Assembly: GCF_019145355.1 (NCBI RefSeq)
Contig: NZ_JAHSTY010000001.1
Location: 3,547,433 to 3,611,432 of the forward strand
Direction of reading: 5' to 3'
Source of the DNA: Pseudomonas azadiae
GTDB lineage: Bacteria; Pseudomonadota; Gammaproteobacteria; Pseudomonadales; Pseudomonadaceae
DNA: 64,000 nucleotides
This document shows positions 1 to 7,756 of this stretch, in pieces. The stretch's first letter is position 1. Each line of letters opens with the position of its first letter. A program made the translations under genes and the position numbers. The notes beneath the pieces were generated by a model. It did not search any database, had not been told where the DNA came from, and saw only the letters and a list, made by a program, of their open reading frames with translations.

Positions 1-447
1 GACACGCGCCAGGTGCTGAGCAGCATCCGTCGCGATGCCGATGGCCGTCTGTTGCTCGGCAGCCTGGGCAACGGTAACCAGAAACCGGCCTGGTTCCTCA
101 AGGCCTGGGCCGATCGGGTGCAACAGCATTACTTCCCGTACCTCAACTCGGTGCAGTGGGAATTCACCTGGACCGGCTGCATCGCCTTTACCCCGGATCA
201 CCTGATGCGGTTGTTCGAACCGGCGCCTGGCCTGGTGGCCGTAACGGGTTATAACGGGCGCGGCGTGACCACCGGCAGCGTGGTCGGCAAGGCGTTTGCC
301 GACTACTTATGTCACCAGGACCCACAGGCGTTGCCGATTCCTTTCGCGCCGATGCAACCGCTGGCGCGGGCGGGCTTGCGCAGCTGCCTTTATGAAGCCG
401 GTTTCTCGCTGTACCACGCAGGCCAATGCCTGAGGATCGTGATCTGA
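1..447 (+). CDS. FAD-dependent oxidoreductase, DAO family (C-terminal part, gene enters from the left edge)
   Basis: The frame is open from base 1 and ends at the TGA at 445-447, so only about the last 148 residues are present. They carry the C-terminal signature of D-amino-acid-oxidase-type flavoproteins: a Trp/Phe-rich substrate-side strand region, then GYNGRGVTTG around residues 80-90, where the FAD-binding domain is completed. Proteins of this family oxidise amines or amino acids with FAD. The substrate cannot be read from this fragment. The next gene on the same strand starts 375 bases later behind its own sigma-54 promoter, so it is probably a separate transcript. Confidence 0.8.
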   Translation, partial: DTRQVLSSIRRDADGRLLLGSLGNGNQKPAWFLKAWADRVQQHYFPYLNSVQWEFTWTGCIAFTPDHLMRLFEPAPGLVAVTGYNGRGVTTGSVVGKAFADYLCHQDPQALPIPFAPMQPLARAGLRSCLYEAGFSLYHAGQCLRIVI

Positions 448-523
448 TCGCCGAAATACCGCTCAGAAGCCCGTATTTTATTAGCAAGCTACTAATCTGT
501 ATTGGTGCAAGTCGTAGCAATCA

Positions 524-540
524 CGCACTGTAAATGTGCA
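524..540 (+). promoter_or_regulatory. NtrC-like enhancer dyad upstream of livK
   Basis: The 17-base element CGCAC-N7-GTGCA matches the NtrC dyad form TGCAC-N7-GTGCA in all but the first base. It lies about 200 bases upstream of the livK sigma-54 promoter, within the usual range for an enhancer acting by looping. That NtrC binds it is inferred from the motif and the nitrogen-related operon. Confidence 0.45.
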
Positions 541-736
541 GTTCCGTTACGCAGGCTGTTACAGCTGTAGGAACTGTCGTTTATTCGCTTGGTTGCCGGT
601 GCCACCTCTTGAGGTTGTACTGTTTTGGTCCGTCGGTTGCACCTTCGGGTGCCAGAGGGTTGCACGTCCTGGCGAGCTGAGCCGAAACGCCTGTAATAAC
701 AATGACACCGTGTCTTTTTGAAGAATAAAAACGTAA

Positions 737-752
737 TGGCACGCGCCTTGCT
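737..752 (+). promoter_or_regulatory. Sigma-54 (RpoN) promoter of the livKHMGF operon
   Basis: TGGCAC-N5-TTGCT is a perfect match to the -24/-12 consensus, with correctly spaced GG and GC dinucleotides. Transcription should start near 763, leaving a leader of about 60 bases before the livK ATG at 823. Sigma-54 dependence fits nitrogen- or amino-acid-responsive control of this transporter. Confidence 0.8.
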
Positions 753-822
753 CTGAGCTTTCGGTGAAAAGTTTGAACGCAAGTCGTCGTGCCAAAAATC
801 AAAAAATATCGGAGCACCACTC

Positions 823-1959
823 ATGTCCCAGACGTTTTACAAGAAAGGTTTTCTGGCCCTCGCCGTTGCTGCGGCGCTGGGTGTTTCTACGTTTGTTCAA
901 GCTGATGTGAAGATCGGCGTAGCGGGGCCGATGACCGGTGCCAACGCGTCGTTCGGCGAGCAGTACATGAAGGGTGCCCAGGCGGCGGCCGATTCGATCA
1001 ACAAGGCCGGCGGCATCAATGGCGAAAAAATCGTGCTGGTGGCCGGTGACGACGCTTGCGAACCCAAGCAGGCCGTGGCCGTGGCCAACCGCCTCGCGGA
1101 CCAGGACAAGGTGATCGGCGTGGTCGGGCACTTCTGCTCGTCCAACACCATCCCGGCCTCCGAGGTGTATGACGAAGCGGGCATCATCGCGATCACCCCA
1201 GGCTCCACCAACCCACAAGTGACCGAACGTGGCCTGGGCGCCATGTTCCGCATGTGCGGCCGTGACGACCAGCAAGGCATCGTGGCCGGCGACTACATCG
1301 TCGACGTGCTCAAGGGCAAGAAAGTCGCGGTCATCAACGATAAGGACACCTACGGTAAAGGCCTGGCCGACGCCACCGCTGCCCAGTTGACCAAGCGCGG
1401 CGTCAAGCCGGTGCTGGAAGAAGGCCTGACCCGTGGCGAGAAAGACTTCAGCGCCCTGGTCACCAAGATCCGCTCCACCGGCGCCGACGTGGTTTACTTC
1501 GGCGGGCTGCACCCGGAAGCCGGTCCCCTGGTTCGCCAGATCCGTGAAGCCGGCCTCAAGGACGTGAAGTTCATGTCCGATGACGGCATCGTGACCGACG
1601 AACTCGTGGCGACCGCCGGTGGCAAGCAATACGTCGACGGCGTGTACATGACCTTCGGCGCCGACCCGCGCCTGCTGCCGGACAGCAAGGCCGTGGTGGA
1701 CGAGTTCCGCAAAGCGGGCTACGAGCCGGAAGGCTACACCCTGTACGCCTACGCGTCGGTCCAGACCCTGGCGGCCGCCTTCAACGGTGCCAAGTCCAAC
1801 AAGGGCGAAGACGCCTCCAAGTGGCTCAAGGCGCACCCGGTCCAGACCGTGATGGGCAAGAAGGAATGGGACGGCAAGGGCGACCTGAAAATCTCCGACT
1901 ACGTGGTTTACCAGTGGGACAAGGACGGCAAATACCACCAGTTGGAAAAGCAGAAGTAA
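823..1959 (+). CDS. livK: Branched-chain amino-acid ABC transporter, periplasmic binding protein
   Basis: The product has 378 residues, the usual length for BraC/LivK. A signal peptide covers residues 1-27 (Lys-Lys n-region, Ala/Val core, cleavage after VQA before DVKIG). The mature protein begins with the family strand KIGVAGPMTGANA and has the type I periplasmic-binding fold, with ligand-contact segments around STNPQVT and DKDTYGKG. It captures leucine, isoleucine and valine in the periplasm and delivers them to LivHM. It is the first gene of livKHMGF, has a sigma-54 promoter 70 bases upstream, and is separated from livH by 234 bases containing a REP pair. Such an arrangement often lets the binding protein be made in excess over the membrane parts. 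Substrate range beyond branched-chain amino acids is not readable. Confidence 0.93.
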   Translation: MSQTFYKKGFLALAVAAALGVSTFVQADVKIGVAGPMTGANASFGEQYMKGAQAAADSINKAGGINGEKIVLVAGDDACEPKQAVAVANRLADQDKVIGVVGHFCSSNTIPASEVYDEAGIIAITPGSTNPQVTERGLGAMFRMCGRDDQQGIVAGDYIVDVLKGKKVAVINDKDTYGKGLADATAAQLTKRGVKPVLEEGLTRGEKDFSALVTKIRSTGADVVYFGGLHPEAGPLVRQIREAGLKDVKFMSDDGIVTDELVATAGGKQYVDGVYMTFGADPRLLPDSKAVVDEFRKAGYEPEGYTLYAYASVQTLAAAFNGAKSNKGEDASKWLKAHPVQTVMGKKEWDGKGDLKISDYVVYQWDKDGKYHQLEKQK

Positions 1960-1994
1960 GTCTTAACGCGGCCACGCAGACACCACAGATCCCA

Positions 1995-2085
1995 TGTGGG
2001 AGCCGGGCTTGCCCGCGATGACGGACTGACAGTCGACACCTGTGTTGAATGTGAAACCGCTATCGCAGGCAAGCCAGCTCCCACA
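1995..2085. repeat. REP pair between livK and livH
   Basis: Two oppositely oriented Pseudomonas REP units flank a spacer of about 45 bases: TGTGGGAGC.GGGCTTGC at the left and GCAAGCCAGCTCCCACA at the right. The transcript can fold into a long hairpin after livK. It lies inside the operon. Confidence 0.85.
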
Positions 2086-2149
2086 GGGGATCGCGGTTGC
2101 CAGCTGCATCGTGTCCAGCAACAAATCTGTCTTTTCCTCCAGAAGCGCC

Positions 2150-2167
2150 GCACACCCCCCGGTGTGC
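2150..2167 (+). promoter_or_regulatory. Small hairpin just before livH
   Basis: A perfect 7-base-pair stem GCACACC/GGTGTGC closes a CCCC loop, 26 bases before the livH ATG. There is no U run, so it is not a standard terminator. It may affect livH translation or stop mRNA decay. Confidence 0.5.
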
Positions 2168-2193
2168 AGGTGCTCACCGCGTGAGATTGCGTT

Positions 2194-3108
2194 ATGGATG
2201 GTATTTTCCTGCAGCAACTGGTCAACGGCCTGACCCTCGGGTCGGTCTATGGCCTGATCGCCATCGGCTACACAATGGTCTATGGCATCATTGGCATGAT
2301 CAACTTCGCCCACGGCGAGGTTTATATGATTTCCGCTTACCTCGCGGCGATCAGTCTGGCACTGCTGGCTTACTTCGGCATCGAATCCTTCCCGCTGCTC
2401 ATCCTCGGCACCCTGGTCTTCACCGTCGTCGTCACCGGCGTATACGGTTGGGTCATCGAGCGTGTCGCCTACAAACCGCTGCGCAACTCCACCCGCCTGG
2501 CACCGCTGATCAGCGCCATCGGTATCTCTCTGATCCTGCAGAACTACGCGCAGATCGCCCAGGGCGCCAAGCAACAAGGGATTCCAACCCTGCTGGCCGG
2601 GGCCTGGCGTGTCGACATCGGCACAGGGTTCGTGCAGCTCACGTACACCAAGGTGTTCATCCTCGTGGCGGCGTTTGCCGGCATGGCGTTGCTGACCTAC
2701 ATCATCAAGTACACCAAGCTCGGCCGCATGTGCCGCGCCACCCAGCAAGACCGCAAGATGGCCTCGATCCTCGGCATCAACACCGACCGGGTGATCTCCT
2801 ATGTGTTCGTCATCGGCGCCGCCATGGCTGCATTGGCCGGCGTGCTGATCACGCTCAACTACGGCACTTTCGACTTCTATGCCGGCTTCATCATCGGCAT
2901 CAAGGCGTTTACCGCAGCGGTACTCGGCGGCATCGGCTCCCTGCCTGGGGCGATGCTGGGCGGGATCATCCTCGGTATCTCCGAGTCGTTGTTCTCGGGG
3001 TTGATCAACTCTGACTACAAAGACGTGTTCAGTTTCTCCCTGCTGGTGGTGATTCTGATTTTCCGTCCCCAGGGCCTGCTTGGTCGCCCACTCGTGGCGA
3101 AGGTGTAA
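2194..3108 (+). CDS. livH: Branched-chain amino-acid ABC transporter, permease LivH
   Basis: The product has 304 residues, matching LivH/BraD. It is strongly hydrophobic with about eight membrane segments and begins with the family hallmark in which a Leu-Gly-Ser-Val-Tyr-Gly-Leu helix is followed by GMINFAHGE around residues 30-40. The cytoplasmic loop at about residues 175-195 (GRMCRATQQDRKMASILGI) is the EAA-type contact for the ATPase subunits. It forms the inner-membrane channel with LivM. livM starts 4 bases after the stop, so the two are translationally close. The ATG at 2194 is preceded by only a weak GA-rich ribosome site. Confidence 0.93.
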   Translation: MDGIFLQQLVNGLTLGSVYGLIAIGYTMVYGIIGMINFAHGEVYMISAYLAAISLALLAYFGIESFPLLILGTLVFTVVVTGVYGWVIERVAYKPLRNSTRLAPLISAIGISLILQNYAQIAQGAKQQGIPTLLAGAWRVDIGTGFVQLTYTKVFILVAAFAGMALLTYIIKYTKLGRMCRATQQDRKMASILGINTDRVISYVFVIGAAMAALAGVLITLNYGTFDFYAGFIIGIKAFTAAVLGGIGSLPGAMLGGIILGISESLFSGLINSDYKDVFSFSLLVVILIFRPQGLLGRPLVAKV

Positions 3109-3111
3109 AAC

Positions 3112-4404
3112 ATGTCTGCTGCCAAACCCATCGATATCAAGAAAAGTGTGGTCGATACGGTCCTTGCCGGGCTGATTTCGCTGATCGTGTTCGGTCCGAT
3201 CGTCGGCGTTGTACTCGACGGCTACAGCTTCAACCTGGAACCGGCCCGCGTGGGCCTGTTGGTCGCCATCGTGATGGTCGGCCGCTTTGCCATGAGTCTG
3301 TTCCTGCAAACCCCCAAGGGCGTGAAGATCCTGCAGGGCTTCGAGAGCAGTGGCTCCGGCGTGCACGTGCTGGCGCCGGACTACAAGTCGCGGCTGCGCT
3401 GGATCATCCCGGCGCTGATCGTGATCGCCATCGTGTTCCCGATCTTCGCCAACAAATACCTGCTCACCGTGGTCATCCTCGGCCTGATCTACGTACTGCT
3501 GGGCCTGGGCCTGAACATCGTGGTCGGCCTGGCCGGTTTGCTCGACCTGGGTTACGTAGCGTTCTACGCCATCGGCGCCTACGGGTTGGCGCTGGGTTAT
3601 CAATACCTCGGCCTGGGCTTCTGGACGGTGCTGCCACTGGCCGCCATCGCGGCGGCTCTAGCGGGGTGCATACTCGGGTTCCCGGTGCTGCGAATGCACG
3701 GTGACTACCTGGCCATTGTGACCCTGGGCTTTGGTGAAATCATCCGTTTGGTGCTCAACAACTGGCTGTCGTTCACTGGCGGGCCGAACGGCATGCCGGT
3801 GCCATCGCCGACCTTTCTCGGCCTGGAGTTCGGCAGGCGTGCGAAGGATGGCGGGATTCCGTTCCATGAGTTCTTCGGCATCGACTACAACCCCAATATC
3901 AAGTTTTTGTTTATCTACATCGTGCTGTTCCTGGTGGTACTGGCCGTGCTGTACATCAAACACCGCCTGACCCGCATGCCGGTCGGCCGCGCCTGGGAAG
4001 CCTTGCGCGAAGATGAGATCGCTTGCCGCTCGATGGGCCTGAACCACGTACTGGTCAAGCTCTCGGCGTTCACCATCGGGGCCTCCACCGCCGGTTTGGC
4101 CGGGGTGTTCTTTGCCAGCTACCAGGGCTTCGTCAACCCGTCGTCGTTTACCTTCTTCGAGTCGGCGCTGATCCTGGCCATTGTGGTATTGGGTGGCATG
4201 GGCTCGACGGTCGGCGTGGTGATCGCGGCGTTCGTATTGACCGTCGCACCGGAACTGCTGCGCAGCTTCTCCGAATACCGCGTGCTGCTGTTTGGCGTGT
4301 TGATGGTGGTGATGATGATCTGGCGACCGCGTGGCCTGATTCGGATCAGCCGTACCGGTGTGACGCCACGTAAAGGCGTCTTTGTGAAAGGAGAGACGCC
4401 ATGA
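3112..4404 (+). CDS. livM: Branched-chain amino-acid ABC transporter, permease LivM
   Basis: The product has 430 residues. The N-terminal part (about 1-110) is a Pseudomonas/Escherichia-type extension with two or three membrane helices. The conserved permease core follows, with VGLAGLLDLGYVAFYAIGAY around residues 138-157 and the ATPase-contact loop GRAWEALREDEIACRSMGL near residues 290-308. It pairs with LivH in the inner membrane. The last four bases overlap the start of livG (ATGA), which indicates translational coupling. Confidence 0.93.
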   Translation: MSAAKPIDIKKSVVDTVLAGLISLIVFGPIVGVVLDGYSFNLEPARVGLLVAIVMVGRFAMSLFLQTPKGVKILQGFESSGSGVHVLAPDYKSRLRWIIPALIVIAIVFPIFANKYLLTVVILGLIYVLLGLGLNIVVGLAGLLDLGYVAFYAIGAYGLALGYQYLGLGFWTVLPLAAIAAALAGCILGFPVLRMHGDYLAIVTLGFGEIIRLVLNNWLSFTGGPNGMPVPSPTFLGLEFGRRAKDGGIPFHEFFGIDYNPNIKFLFIYIVLFLVVLAVLYIKHRLTRMPVGRAWEALREDEIACRSMGLNHVLVKLSAFTIGASTAGLAGVFFASYQGFVNPSSFTFFESALILAIVVLGGMGSTVGVVIAAFVLTVAPELLRSFSEYRVLLFGVLMVVMMIWRPRGLIRISRTGVTPRKGVFVKGETP

Positions 4405-5276
4405 GCAAGGAAGTCGTGCTGTCCGTGGAACACCTGATGATGCACTTCGGCGGCATCAAGGCCTTGAGCGATGTGAGCCTCAAGGTCGAGCGCAACTCGA
4501 TCTTCGCCCTGATCGGCCCCAACGGCGCCGGCAAGACCACGGTGTTCAACTGCCTTACCGGCTTTTATAAAGCCAGTGGCGGCAAGATCCAGCTCAACGT
4601 GCGTGGCAAGCAGACTGACGTGATCCAACTGCTCGGCGAGCGTTTCAAGGCCGTCGACTTTGTGTCGCCAAAAAGTTTCTTCAGCCGCGTGTACTACAAA
4701 ATGTTCGGCGGTACCCACCTGGTCAACCGCGCGGGCCTGGCGCGCACGTTCCAGAACATTCGCCTGTTCAAGGAAATGTCGGTGCTGGAAAACCTGCTGG
4801 TGGCTCAGCACATGTGGGTCAACCGCAACATGCTCGCCGGCATCCTCAACACCAAGGGCTACCGCAAGGCCGAAAGCGACGCGCTCGATTGCGCGTTCTA
4901 CTGGCTTGAAGTGGTCGACCTGGTGGACTGCGCCAACCGCCTGGCCGGTGAGCTTTCCTACGGCCAGCAGCGGCGCCTGGAAATCGCCCGCGCCATGTGC
5001 ACCCGCCCGCAGATCATCTGCCTGGACGAACCGGCAGCCGGCCTCAACCCCCAGGAAACCGAAGCCCTCAGCGCGATGATTCGCCTGCTGCGCGACGAAC
5101 ACGACCTCACGGTGGTGCTGATCGAACACGACATGGGCATGGTAATGAGTATTTCCGACCACATCGTGGTGCTCGACCACGGCAACGTGATCGCCGAAGG
5201 CGGGCCGGACGCGATCCGCAACGACCCGAAAGTGATTGCCGCTTACCTGGGCGCCGACGAAGAGGAACTGGTATGA
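4401..5276 (+). CDS. livG: Branched-chain amino-acid ABC transporter, ATP-binding protein LivG
   Basis: The product has 291 residues. Walker A is GPNGAGKT at 39-46, the ABC signature LSYGQ is near residue 190, and Walker B with LDEP follows shortly after. It hydrolyses ATP to drive uptake by LivHM. It is longer than the usual 255 residues because of an extra segment of roughly 30-35 residues between Walker A and the Q-loop (about residues 65-100, Phe- and Lys-rich, ending before LARTFQNIRLF). It overlaps livM by 4 bases at its start and livF by 4 bases at its end. Confidence 0.93.
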   Translation: MSKEVVLSVEHLMMHFGGIKALSDVSLKVERNSIFALIGPNGAGKTTVFNCLTGFYKASGGKIQLNVRGKQTDVIQLLGERFKAVDFVSPKSFFSRVYYKMFGGTHLVNRAGLARTFQNIRLFKEMSVLENLLVAQHMWVNRNMLAGILNTKGYRKAESDALDCAFYWLEVVDLVDCANRLAGELSYGQQRRLEIARAMCTRPQIICLDEPAAGLNPQETEALSAMIRLLRDEHDLTVVLIEHDMGMVMSISDHIVVLDHGNVIAEGGPDAIRNDPKVIAAYLGADEEELV

Positions 5277-5989
5277 GCGGACCTATCCTCGAAATGAAAG
5301 ACCTGGACGTGTTCTACGGCCCGATCCAGGCCCTGAAGAAAGTCTCGCTGTACATCAACGAAGGCGAAACCGTCAGCCTGATCGGCTCCAACGGCGCGGG
5401 CAAATCCACGTTGCTGATGTCGATCTTCGGCCAACCACGGGCCGAGTCGGGGCAGATCCTCTACAACGGCGTCGACATTACCCACAAGTCCTCGCACTAC
5501 ATCGCCTCCAACGGCATTGCGCAGTCGCCGGAAGGGCGGCGGGTGTTCCCCGACATGACCGTCGAGGAAAACCTGCTGATGGGCACCATCCCCATTGGCG
5601 ACAAGTTCGCCAGCGAGGATATGCAGCGCATGTTCGAGCTGTTCCCACGGCTCAAGGAGCGCCGTAACCAGCGTGCCATGACCATGTCCGGCGGCGAGCA
5701 GCAGATGCTCGCCATCGCCCGCGCGCTGATGAGCCGGCCCAAGCTGTTGCTGCTGGACGAACCGAGCCTGGGCCTGGCACCGATTGTGGTGAAGCAGATT
5801 TTCTCGACCCTGCGCGAGTTGGCATCCACCGGCATGACCATCTTCCTGGTGGAGCAGAACGCCAACCATGCGCTGCGCTTGTCGGACCGGGCGTATGTGA
5901 TGGTCAACGGTGAGATTCGCCTGACGGGCACCGGTAAGGAATTGCTGGTGAATGAGGAAGTGCGCAACGCCTACCTGGGTGGGCACTGA
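5273..5989 (+). CDS. livF: Branched-chain amino-acid ABC transporter, ATP-binding protein LivF
   Basis: The product has 238 residues. It contains Walker A GSNGAGKST, the signature MSGGEQQ and Walker B LLLLDEPSLGLAP, a combination typical of LivF/BraG. The frame is open further upstream, but the ATG at 5273 overlaps the livG stop (GTATGA) and gives the family's usual N-terminus. With LivG it forms the ATPase pair. It is the last gene of the operon, and a REP cluster follows it. Confidence 0.93.
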   Translation: MSGPILEMKDLDVFYGPIQALKKVSLYINEGETVSLIGSNGAGKSTLLMSIFGQPRAESGQILYNGVDITHKSSHYIASNGIAQSPEGRRVFPDMTVEENLLMGTIPIGDKFASEDMQRMFELFPRLKERRNQRAMTMSGGEQQMLAIARALMSRPKLLLLDEPSLGLAPIVVKQIFSTLRELASTGMTIFLVEQNANHALRLSDRAYVMVNGEIRLTGTGKELLVNEEVRNAYLGGH

Positions 5990-6013
5990 CCTCACAGCTT
6001 GATGCATACCTTA

Positions 6014-6138
6014 TGTGGGAACCCGGCTCTTAATGTGGGAGCTGGCTTGCCTGCGATGGCATCCCCTCGGTCTACCTGACAGACCGAGGTGCTTGCATCG
6101 CAGGCAAGCCAGCTCCCACATAGAACTCGGTTCCCACA
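6014..6138. repeat. REP cluster after livF, pair within a pair
   Basis: A full inverted REP pair (6034-6120; TGTGGGAGCTGGCTTGCCTGCGAT and its complement) sits inside a second shorter inverted pair (TGTGGGAACC at 6014 and GGTTCCCACA ending at 6138). The inner spacer itself pairs (CCTCGGTCT with AGACCGAGG). The RNA form could be one long stem closing the liv transcript. Confidence 0.8.
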
Positions 6139-6764
6139 GTTGTTTTTGTGGCGCTTTCGATGCCCATCCCAAATTGTGGAAAACAAATCCAGCCTCCCTC
6201 CAAAGCGCGACATATAGCCGCCGCAAATCCCTGTTTTGTCACAGTTTTGACTTGTCCCCATCCACTGTGGAACCGGCTGTGGGTAACGTGGGAGTAGCTG
6301 GCTGGAAGCCTTTAAAACCGTGGCTTACAGCGTGACGGTTGTTTTTTGATCAGGCGCTTTTTTGTGACCTGTCGAGGGCTTTGTCAACCTGTTTAAAGAC
6401 ACAGGTATATGACCGGAATATGTCCTGCCAGCCTGTGGATAAGTCTGTGACTAAACTCTGGAAATACCTCCGCAGAGGCCGGAATGACTGGCCTGGAGCC
6501 ATCGTTCTGAATTCTTATGCTGCAAAGGGGCTACATACGCTCCGGCCAAGGTCAAGCAAAAAACTTTGCAGAAGCGCCTGTAGCCCTTGTTTATAAAGGC
6601 TTTTGGCTTTTAGCACTTGCCCCCAAAGACTGTGGGCGCAGTTGTGGATAACCTGCGCGTATATGCCTGCAAGCCGCGGGTTATAAGGCTTTGCGCGTAG
6701 TGGTTAAAAATTGATCAGGTTTGTATGCGGTCATGCGCTTAGCGGTTGCCGCAAACGCGGCGTA
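6139..6764. other. Long non-coding stretch with DnaA-box-like 9-mers
   Basis: About 630 bases carry no credible gene. Four 9-mers in one orientation resemble DnaA boxes: TGTGGAAAA at 6175, TGTGGGTAA at 6279, TGTGGATAA at 6434 and TGTGGATAA at 6644. The last two are exact complements of TTATCCACA. AT-rich blocks TTATAAAGG (6591) and TTATAAGGC (6681) lie in diverged direct repeats. One short open frame (6339-6596) has no ribosome site and no recognisable product. Confidence 0.5.
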
Positions 6765-6800
6765 AGGGCATCCTGCTGGCAACTTTTTTGCCGATGCCCT
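6765..6800 (+). promoter_or_regulatory. Leader hairpin next to the SDR ribosome binding site
   Basis: AGGGCATC (6765-6772) pairs with GATGCCCT (6793-6800), and an inner GGCAA/TTGCC pair extends the structure. The 3' arm abuts the Shine-Dalgarno AAGGAG at about 6803, so the hairpin could influence translation of the downstream gene. Confidence 0.5.
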
Positions 6801-6813
6801 CAAGGAGAACACC

Positions 6814-7581
6814 ATGTCCGACACGCTGTTTATTACTGGCGCAACCTCAGGTTTCGGCGAAGCCTGCGCGCGTCGTTTTGCCGAAGCCGGCTGGAAGCTG
6901 GTGCTCACCGGCCGTCGTGCCGAGCGCCTGGATGCATTGGTCCAAGAGCTTTCCAAGCAGACCGAAGTGCATGGCCTGGTCGTGGACGTGCGTGACCGCA
7001 AGGGCATGGAAGACGCCATCGCCAACCTGCCGCCATCGTTCGCCACACTGCGCGGGCTGATCAACAACGCCGGCCTGGCCGTGGGCACCGACCCGGCGCC
7101 CAAATGCAGCCTCGACGATTGGGAAACCATGGTCGACACCAACATCAAGGGCCTGCTGACCACCACCAGCCTGCTGCTGCCGCGCTTGATCGCCCACGGC
7201 CGTGGCGCCGGGATCATCAACCTGGGTTCCATCGCCGGCAGTTATCCGTACCCGGGCAGCCATGTGTATGGCGGCTCCAAGGCGTTCGTGAAACAGTTCT
7301 CGCTGAACCTGCGTTGCGACCTGCAAGGCACCGGTGTACGCGTGACCAACATCGAGCCGGGCCTGTGTGAAAGTGAGTTTTCGCTGGTGCGCTTTGGCGG
7401 TGACAAGGCACGCTACGACGCGACCTATGCCGGTGCCGAGCCGATCCAGCCGCAGGATATTGCCGACACGATTTTCTGGGTGATGAATACACCGGCGCAT
7501 GTGAATATCAATCGCCTGGAGTTGATGCCGGTGAGTCAGACTTGGGCTGGGTTTGCCATTGAGCGTGGGGCCAAGGGCTAA
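6814..7581 (+). CDS. SDR-family NADP-dependent oxidoreductase (YdfG-like)
   Basis: The product has 255 residues. It is a classical short-chain dehydrogenase: cofactor motif TGATSGFG at 8-15, NNAG near residue 88, Ser139 and the catalytic pair Tyr152/Lys156 (YGGSK). The GRR after the second strand (TGRRAERL) favours NADP(H). Overall form and length resemble YdfG-type 3-hydroxy acid (serine/threonine, malonic semialdehyde) dehydrogenases, but the substrate is inferred from family likeness only. The ATG at 6814 has a strong AAGGAG 8 bases upstream. It is a single gene with a REP-like element after it. Confidence 0.88.
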   Translation: MSDTLFITGATSGFGEACARRFAEAGWKLVLTGRRAERLDALVQELSKQTEVHGLVVDVRDRKGMEDAIANLPPSFATLRGLINNAGLAVGTDPAPKCSLDDWETMVDTNIKGLLTTTSLLLPRLIAHGRGAGIINLGSIAGSYPYPGSHVYGGSKAFVKQFSLNLRCDLQGTGVRVTNIEPGLCESEFSLVRFGGDKARYDATYAGAEPIQPQDIADTIFWVMNTPAHVNINRLELMPVSQTWAGFAIERGAKG

Positions 7582-7601
7582 GACCGCGTCAGGCATGGGC
7601 T

Positions 7602-7736
7602 TGTAGTGAGCGGGCTTGCCCCGCGCTGGGTGGCGAAGCCGCCCCAGTAAAGTCACTGCGGCACACCTGATTGACTCGAGTCGCCTGGTTTTGGGGCGGC
7701 TTCGCCACCCAGCGCGGGGCAAGCCCGCTCACTACA
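7602..7736. repeat. Long inverted repeat of the TGTAGTGAGCGGGCTTG type
   Basis: The left arm TGTAGTGAGCGGGCTTGCCC continues into CGCGCTGGGTGGCGAAG, and the right arm at 7690-7736 is its near-perfect complement. The arms are about 45 bases with a spacer of about 45. This is a second REP family, distinct from the GTGGGAGC type. It separates two convergent genes and may act as a bidirectional transcript end. Confidence 0.85.
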
Positions 7737-7756
7737 GGCCTCTCCTGCACCTTCAT

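Larger units (their letters stand above)
448..822 (+). other. Non-coding region upstream of livK
   Basis: This 375-base stretch has no convincing gene. It holds an NtrC-like dyad at 524-540, a small hairpin with stem GCACC/GGTGC and a UUCG-type loop near 640-655, and the sigma-54 promoter at 737-752. Short open frames here lack ribosome binding sites and recognisable products. Confidence 0.6.

Noticed and set aside
1963..3603. Long open frame antisense to livH and livM
   Set aside because: It lies fully opposite real genes, has low-complexity Asp/His/Gln-rich composition typical of reverse-frame GC-rich coding, and no ribosome site.
6339..6596. 85-codon open frame in the gene-free stretch before the SDR gene
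   Set aside because: It has no ribosome site and no family pattern, and it overlaps the DnaA-box-like and repeat elements.
6139..6764. The chromosomal replication origin
   Set aside because: DnaA-box-like motifs are present, but none of the usual origin neighbours (rpmH, dnaA, dnaN, gidA) is in the window.
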